From Prolixibacteraceae bacterium (GTDB lineage: Bacteria > Bacteroidota > Bacteroidia > Bacteroidales > Prolixibacteraceae): a stretch of DNA of 8,509 nt. Each line of letters begins with the position of its first letter. The stretch's first letter is position 1. Location of the stretch: positions 1-8,509 of the forward strand of contig JAGYOI010000039.1 in NCBI GenBank assembly GCA_018399395.1, given 5' to 3'. Below are positions 5,340 to 8,509 of the stretch, one piece after another. A program made the position numbers and the translations under genes. The notes under the pieces were generated by a model, which saw only the letters and a program-made list of their open reading frames with translations, was not told where the DNA came from and made no database searches.

Positions 5340-5383
5340 AAAAGTCCAAGGGTTGGACTAAAAAGTCCAACCCTTGGACTTTT
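5340..5383. promoter_or_regulatory. Perfect 20-bp inverted repeat made of two 17-bp dyads
   Basis: The arms at 5340-5359 and 5364-5383 are exact reverse complements around an AAAA loop. Each arm contains its own dyad: AGTCCAAGGGTTGGACT (5343-5359) and AGTCCAACCCTTGGACT (5364-5380), i.e. four copies of the half-site AGTCCAA. The dyad centres (5351 and 5372) are 21 bp apart, about two helical turns, so two bound dimers would face the same side. It sits between divergent operons and directly upstream of the small terminase gene. It could be a pair of operators, an activator site for both late arms, a packaging site bound by the small terminase, or a bidirectional hairpin terminator, since T runs flank it on both strands. 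The position between two divergent starts makes a pure terminator role less natural. Confidence 0.72.
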
Positions 5384-5408
5384 TCTTTATTAGGCTATTA
5401 ATTATACC

Positions 5409-5416
5409 GACTTTTG
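5409..5416 (+). promoter_or_regulatory. Candidate -7 box for the rightward operon
   Basis: GACTTTTG matches five of the six fixed bases of the Bacteroidota -7 consensus TAnnTTTG and ends 23 nt before the ATG at 5440. No clear TTTG -33 element is present at the expected distance, so activator dependence or a different promoter is possible. Its mirror copy on the minus strand (5314-5307) has exactly the same distance to the dyad centre at 5361.5. Confidence 0.3.
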
Positions 5417-5439
5417 ATTTTGAAACAAACTATTTTAAA

Positions 5440-5919
5440 ATGGCATTGAATAAGCACGCGGCAATTGCAACGCTATACAAAGAAGGGTGGGAGCAAAAGG
5501 ACATTGCAAAGGTGTTGAAACTCTCAGAGGTTACCATTTCGCGGCATGTTAGCAAACAAGGCCTGAAAAAGAAACGGGCACAAATGAATATTGCCCGCCA
5601 AACCAGTGAAGAAAATGCCCTTTCGGCACTGGAATATCAAAGTACTATTGTAAAGCTTATGAGCGATAAGCTGCGCGATACATTGCCCGACGAGCCCAAT
5701 ATTGACGAGCTTAAAGCGGCACTGCTTCCCAAAGGCGAAATTGACGCACTTCAGAAACTATTTACCACCGTGAAAAGTAAAGAAATGGAATGGAGTGCCG
5801 TTGTACGTATTATCCGCGAATTTACCACATGGCTAAAAGAAGAAGACATGAGGCTGGCACAAGAGATAATTGACTTTGCCGATGTGTACATAAACGAGAA
5901 AAGAAGGTTAATGCAATGA
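5440..5919 (+). CDS. Terminase small subunit-like HTH protein
   Basis: This is a 159-residue protein. Residues ~5-40 form a helix-turn-helix (AAIATLYKEGWEQKDIAKVL, then LSEVTISRHVSKQGLKKKRA). It is followed by a helical region (residues ~55-155) with a charged oligomerisation-like C-terminus. This layout and the four-base ATGA overlap with the large terminase gene identify it as the small terminase, which recognises phage DNA and loads it onto the motor. I chose the ATG at 5440, which has an A-rich leader. The frame is open further upstream to a TTG at 5374, but that start would lie inside the palindrome. The order resembles Mu gp27-gp28. A transcription regulator is the alternative reading of the HTH, and the tandem dyads just upstream are a plausible binding site either way. 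Confidence 0.75.
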   Translation: MALNKHAAIATLYKEGWEQKDIAKVLKLSEVTISRHVSKQGLKKKRAQMNIARQTSEENALSALEYQSTIVKLMSDKLRDTLPDEPNIDELKAALLPKGEIDALQKLFTTVKSKEMEWSAVVRIIREFTTWLKEEDMRLAQEIIDFADVYINEKRRLMQ

Positions 5920-7502
5920 GCAGCATATTCAAATTAAAAGAAAAACAAGAATATGAAGAGTGGCTAAAGGAGAAGGCATCGATAAAACGATTGAGCCCCG
6001 AAGCCAGGGAAAGCGAGCAGGTGAAGCGCGAACGCATTAAAGAACTGTTGAAACCCGGCAGCGAAACTAAGTTTTTCAAATACTACTTTGCCCACCTTAT
6101 TGATTGCGATTTTGCATACTTCCATAAACGTGACGTGAAAGCGCTTATTGACAATTACGACTTTTTTGGCGTAATGGAATACCCCCGCGAGCACGCCAAA
6201 TCAATTATATACGATGTAATGGTGCCTATGCTGCTAAAAGCAAAAGGGCAACTTACAGGTATGATGGTTGCAAGCAGCTCGTTTGACAAGGCAAGTGAAT
6301 TACTTGCCGACATACAAGCCGAGTTGATGTTTAACCAGCGTTACATTGCCGATTTTGGCGAGCAATACCAAATAGGTAAATGGAAAGATGGGCACTTTAC
6401 CACCACCGATGGTATTGGCTTTTGGGCTTTTGGCCGTGGGCAGTCGCCACGTGGTACCCGCGAAAGCGAAAAGCGGCCAAACTATGGCGTGTTTGACGAT
6501 ATTGACGATAAGCAATTGGTTAAAAACCCCATACGGGTACAAGAAACGGTTGACTGGCTGCTTGAAGATTTTTACGGGGCAATGCCTATAACCGGCAGTA
6601 GGTTGGTGGGTGTTGGTAACCGAATATCGAAAGGTAGTGTACTTGCTCACATTGTGGGCGATATTGACGAGGAAGACCCCATACGCGATGGTTTATACCA
6701 CAGCAAGGTATTTGCACTTGAAAACCCCCGCACGCATAAAAAAGATACATCGCCAAAAGGCCGACCGGCATGGAACCGATACAGTCGCGAACAGTTGTTT
6801 GCCAAGTTTAACCGCATGGGCTGGATACGAGCTTTACGCGAGTACTTTCACGAGCACATACCGCAAGGGTTTACCTTTAAAAAAGAGCATTTCCCGTTTG
6901 TTGACGTAAAAGCACCCGGCGCTTACGATGCAATTATTACGTACAACGACCCGAGTTATAAGAAGAGCATGACCAGCGACAATAAGGCTATTGTATTAAT
7001 AGGCAAAATTGGGCGCTATTACGATATAATTGACTGCTTTAACCGCCAATGCACCACCGGCGAAATGGTGCGCGGGCATTATGCCATTGCGCAGCAAGTA
7101 CCCGACAATTTAGAGACAAAGCATTACATGGAAGCCAACTTTATACAAGATTTAATGCTTGAAGAGTATTGGCGGTATGGTGAAGAAAACCCCCCGGCAC
7201 TGCGCATACGTGGCGATAAGCGCAAAAAGCCCGACAAAGAGGTGCGCATTGAAAACCTATCGCCACTAACCGAGCAATGTTACATAAGGTTAAACAAAGC
7301 TTTAAAGCATAAGCCCGATATGCAGGAACTTTTAAACCAGTTCCTGGCATTTCCGAACCCCAATTACAAAGATGATGGCCCCGACGCGGTTGAAGGTGCC
7401 GTTTATCTGCTTGATAAAAAGAACCGCAAAACCCGCAACCGGGGTAAAGGCAAATGGCAAAGTGGTACATATAAACGCAACGCCTCACGGGCAATGCAAT
7501 AA
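5916..7502 (+). CDS. Terminase large subunit
   Basis: This 528-residue protein is the DNA-packaging motor ATPase and nuclease. The N-terminal ATPase domain shows a Walker A-type loop YPREHAKS (residues 89-96, Lys95), a FDDIDD Walker B (193-198), and a GRGQSPRGTR segment (173-182) between them, a common terminase feature. The C-terminal RNase H-like nuclease domain has AIITYNDPS (339-347, Asp345), MEANF (Glu407) and DDGPDAVEGAV (486-496, Asp490), which are the three acidic metal-binding positions. The last ~30 residues are basic. Size and motif spacing fit Mu gp28-type large terminases. It would dock on the portal encoded downstream and translocate DNA into the procapsid. Its start overlaps the small subunit stop. 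Confidence 0.92.
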   Translation: MSSIFKLKEKQEYEEWLKEKASIKRLSPEARESEQVKRERIKELLKPGSETKFFKYYFAHLIDCDFAYFHKRDVKALIDNYDFFGVMEYPREHAKSIIYDVMVPMLLKAKGQLTGMMVASSSFDKASELLADIQAELMFNQRYIADFGEQYQIGKWKDGHFTTTDGIGFWAFGRGQSPRGTRESEKRPNYGVFDDIDDKQLVKNPIRVQETVDWLLEDFYGAMPITGSRLVGVGNRISKGSVLAHIVGDIDEEDPIRDGLYHSKVFALENPRTHKKDTSPKGRPAWNRYSREQLFAKFNRMGWIRALREYFHEHIPQGFTFKKEHFPFVDVKAPGAYDAIITYNDPSYKKSMTSDNKAIVLIGKIGRYYDIIDCFNRQCTTGEMVRGHYAIAQQVPDNLETKHYMEANFIQDLMLEEYWRYGEENPPALRIRGDKRKKPDKEVRIENLSPLTEQCYIRLNKALKHKPDMQELLNQFLAFPNPNYKDDGPDAVEGAVYLLDKKNRKTRNRGKGKWQSGTYKRNASRAMQ

Positions 7503-7514
7503 AAATCAAATATT

Positions 7515-7694
7515 ATGGCACAAGCAAACACAACAACAACAAGAAAAAGTGCTAAAAAAGCACCAGAGAAACAACTCAAAAGCGTGTACTTTCGTACGCC
7601 AGAAGAACTTGCAACTTTTGTGAACGAAAACAAAGTAAAGCCTTATGCTATTACAGCATTTCAGCAATTTCAGGCCGTTTACTTTTTCGATTAA
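7515..7694 (+). CDS. Small hypothetical protein (59 aa)
   Basis: This is a 59-residue frame between the large terminase and the connector. It starts at an ATG with an A/T-rich leader (AAATATT) 12 nt after the terminase stop. The N-terminus is a Thr run and a basic patch (MAQANTTTTRKSAKKAPEKQ), followed by a compact-looking aromatic part (SVYFRTPEELATFVNENKVK, then AITAFQQFQAVYFFD). I do not recognise it. Its operon position, clean start and codon usage like its neighbours suggest it is translated. It could be a small DNA- or virion-binding accessory, but no function can be assigned. Confidence 0.6.
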   Translation: MAQANTTTTRKSAKKAPEKQLKSVYFRTPEELATFVNENKVKPYAITAFQQFQAVYFFD

Positions 7695-7715
7695 TTACTT
7701 AACAACTAATGACTA

Positions 7716-8132
7716 ATGACTTTTTTACAAGCAACCGATTTTAGCGGCATAATTAACACCGCAACACTGAACAGCCTGCGTGGCGATGCCGATGTAAACC
7801 TCGACAAGGCAGAACAACTTGCAATAAGTGAGCTTGCACCCTTGCATTACACTTACAATGTTGCGGGCGAGCTTGGCAAAACCGGGGGCGACCGCAACAA
7901 CGAGCTAATAAGGGTAATGGTACACCTTACTGCCTATTATTTGTACAACACGGTTGAAGATGTTGGCATACCCGAGCGCATTGATGAAAATTACAGCACC
8001 CAGCGCAAGGATATTGCCAAAATTGCAAGTGGCGACCTACACACTACCATTACACCCCTTACGGTTGATGGTGAACGAAAAGGTACGTACTTTTTTGGCG
8101 GCGATGTGCCGCGCGACAACCAAATTTTTTAA
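7716..8132 (+). CDS. Head-tail connector, Mu gp36-like (DUF1320)
   Basis: This 138-residue protein matches the layout of the gp36/DUF1320 family: an N-terminal short helix pair, then AEQLAISELAPLHYTYNVAGEL (where family members have an 'EI..YL..RY' segment), then ELIRVMVHLTAYYLYNTVEDVGIPERIDENYSTQRKDIAKIASGDL. The last stretch mirrors the 'diA.Y.Ly......R...r...A...L..ia.G' pattern. These proteins form a ring below the portal that joins head and tail. An ATG at 7709 is in another frame with a quick stop, so 7716 is the start. It lies just before the portal gene. The C-terminal part (~residues 112-138) is Gly-rich and polar. Recognition is by motif pattern only. Confidence 0.75.
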   Translation: MTFLQATDFSGIINTATLNSLRGDADVNLDKAEQLAISELAPLHYTYNVAGELGKTGGDRNNELIRVMVHLTAYYLYNTVEDVGIPERIDENYSTQRKDIAKIASGDLHTTITPLTVDGERKGTYFFGGDVPRDNQIF

Positions 8133-8150
8133 CCCGAAACTGATAGCAAA

Positions 8151-8509
8151 ATGGGATTATTTAAGCGAAACAAAACAGTGGTAAATGCCGATACCGGTAA
8201 CACGAGCAAAAGGGACAAACGCAACAGCAGCGAGGTTAACAAGCCACAACCCGAGCGGGTTAAAATGGAACTTGGCAACCTGCGCATGTACATTGAGCAG
8301 GCACAAGATGTTGAAAACCCGACTTACGAAGAGCTTTACCGCATGTTTGAAAATACACTGAGCGACAGCGAGGTACTTACACAGCGGAAGATAGCCATTA
8401 ATAAAGTGAAAGCCGAGGATTTTGTAATTTCAAAAGACGGCATTGACAACGACGAACTTACAGCTTTGTTTAAGCGCCCATGGTTTTCGCAGTTTGTTGA
8501 AATACTTTT
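8151..8509 (+). CDS. Phage portal protein, Mu gp29-like (DUF935), N-terminal part
   Basis: The frame opens at an ATG with an A-rich leader 18 nt after the connector gene and stays open for 119 codons to the right edge. The first ~40 residues are basic and low in structure. Then comes NPTYEELYRMFENTLSDSEV followed by LTQRKIAINKVKAEDFVISK, which matches the start of DUF935/portal proteins, where 'm.e.D.hl...l..Rk.av....w.i' is seen. The portal forms the dodecameric vertex through which terminase packages DNA. Neighbours (terminase upstream, gp36-like connector) agree. The rest of the gene, including the stem and clip, is outside the window. Confidence 0.78.
   Translation, partial: MGLFKRNKTVVNADTGNTSKRDKRNSSEVNKPQPERVKMELGNLRMYIEQAQDVENPTYEELYRMFENTLSDSEVLTQRKIAINKVKAEDFVISKDGIDNDELTALFKRPWFSQFVEIL

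Noticed and set aside
5374..5439. Upstream TTG start for the small terminase
   Set aside because: It would begin inside the palindrome and add a hydrophobic, low-sense leader. The ATG at 5440 has an A-rich leader and a sensible HTH start.
7709..7744. ATG at 7709 as start of the connector
   Set aside because: It is in a different frame and meets a TAG after 11 codons.

Overview
The window is a piece of a tailed-phage genome or prophage, and the host is probably a member of the Bacteroidota. The phage assignment rests on a contiguous set of recognisable virion genes: a large terminase with ATPase and nuclease motifs, a Mu gp29-like portal start, a Mu gp36-like connector, a ClpP-like head protease, a capsid protein, a tail tube and a tail assembly chaperone. 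The host assignment is an inference. Start codons have A/T-rich leaders and no Shine-Dalgarno sequence, and the only promoter-like boxes resemble the Bacteroidota -7 element TAnnTTTG. The tail tube and the G/GT-type chaperone point to a long non-contractile tail (siphovirus-like).

The layout is divergent around an intergenic region at 5273-5439. Rightward (+) lies the packaging and portal arm: small terminase (5440-5919), large terminase (5916-7502), a 59-residue unknown protein (7515-7694), a connector (7716-8132) and the portal, which runs off the right edge (8151 onward). Leftward (-) lies the head, lysis and tail arm: ClpP-like protease with a probable nested scaffold (4151-5272), a small beta-rich decoration-like protein (3794-4138), the major capsid protein (2815-3768) and a hairpin terminator (2747-2780). 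It continues with a holin-like membrane protein (2484-2729), an M15 peptidase/endolysin (2185-2487), an unknown protein (1736-2188), the tail tube (1266-1736), a chaperone-like protein with a Lys-rich tail (901-1266), another unknown (434-874) and the tail assembly chaperone G (91-441).

Three things stand out. (1) At the end of G a GGGAAAC slippery heptamer sits in the correct phase, and a -1 shift enters an open frame encoding a T-like domain. This is the lambda G/GT programmed-frameshift arrangement, with possible RNA structure starting 8 nt downstream. (2) The divergent intergenic region holds a perfect 20-bp inverted repeat made of two 17-bp dyads 21 bp apart. It is flanked by two outward-facing GACTTTTGA boxes placed exactly symmetrically about the same axis. 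This could be an operator/divergent promoter region or a packaging site next to the small terminase gene. (3) An internal ATG in the protease gene, with an A-rich leader, probably starts a separate scaffold protein.

Functionally, the + arm would encode the DNA-packaging motor and portal vertex, and the - arm the procapsid, the lysis proteins and the tail. The genes are tightly packed, with 1-, 4- and 8-nt overlaps, which suggests translational coupling. No tRNA, rRNA, CRISPR, IS element, integrase or transposase was seen.
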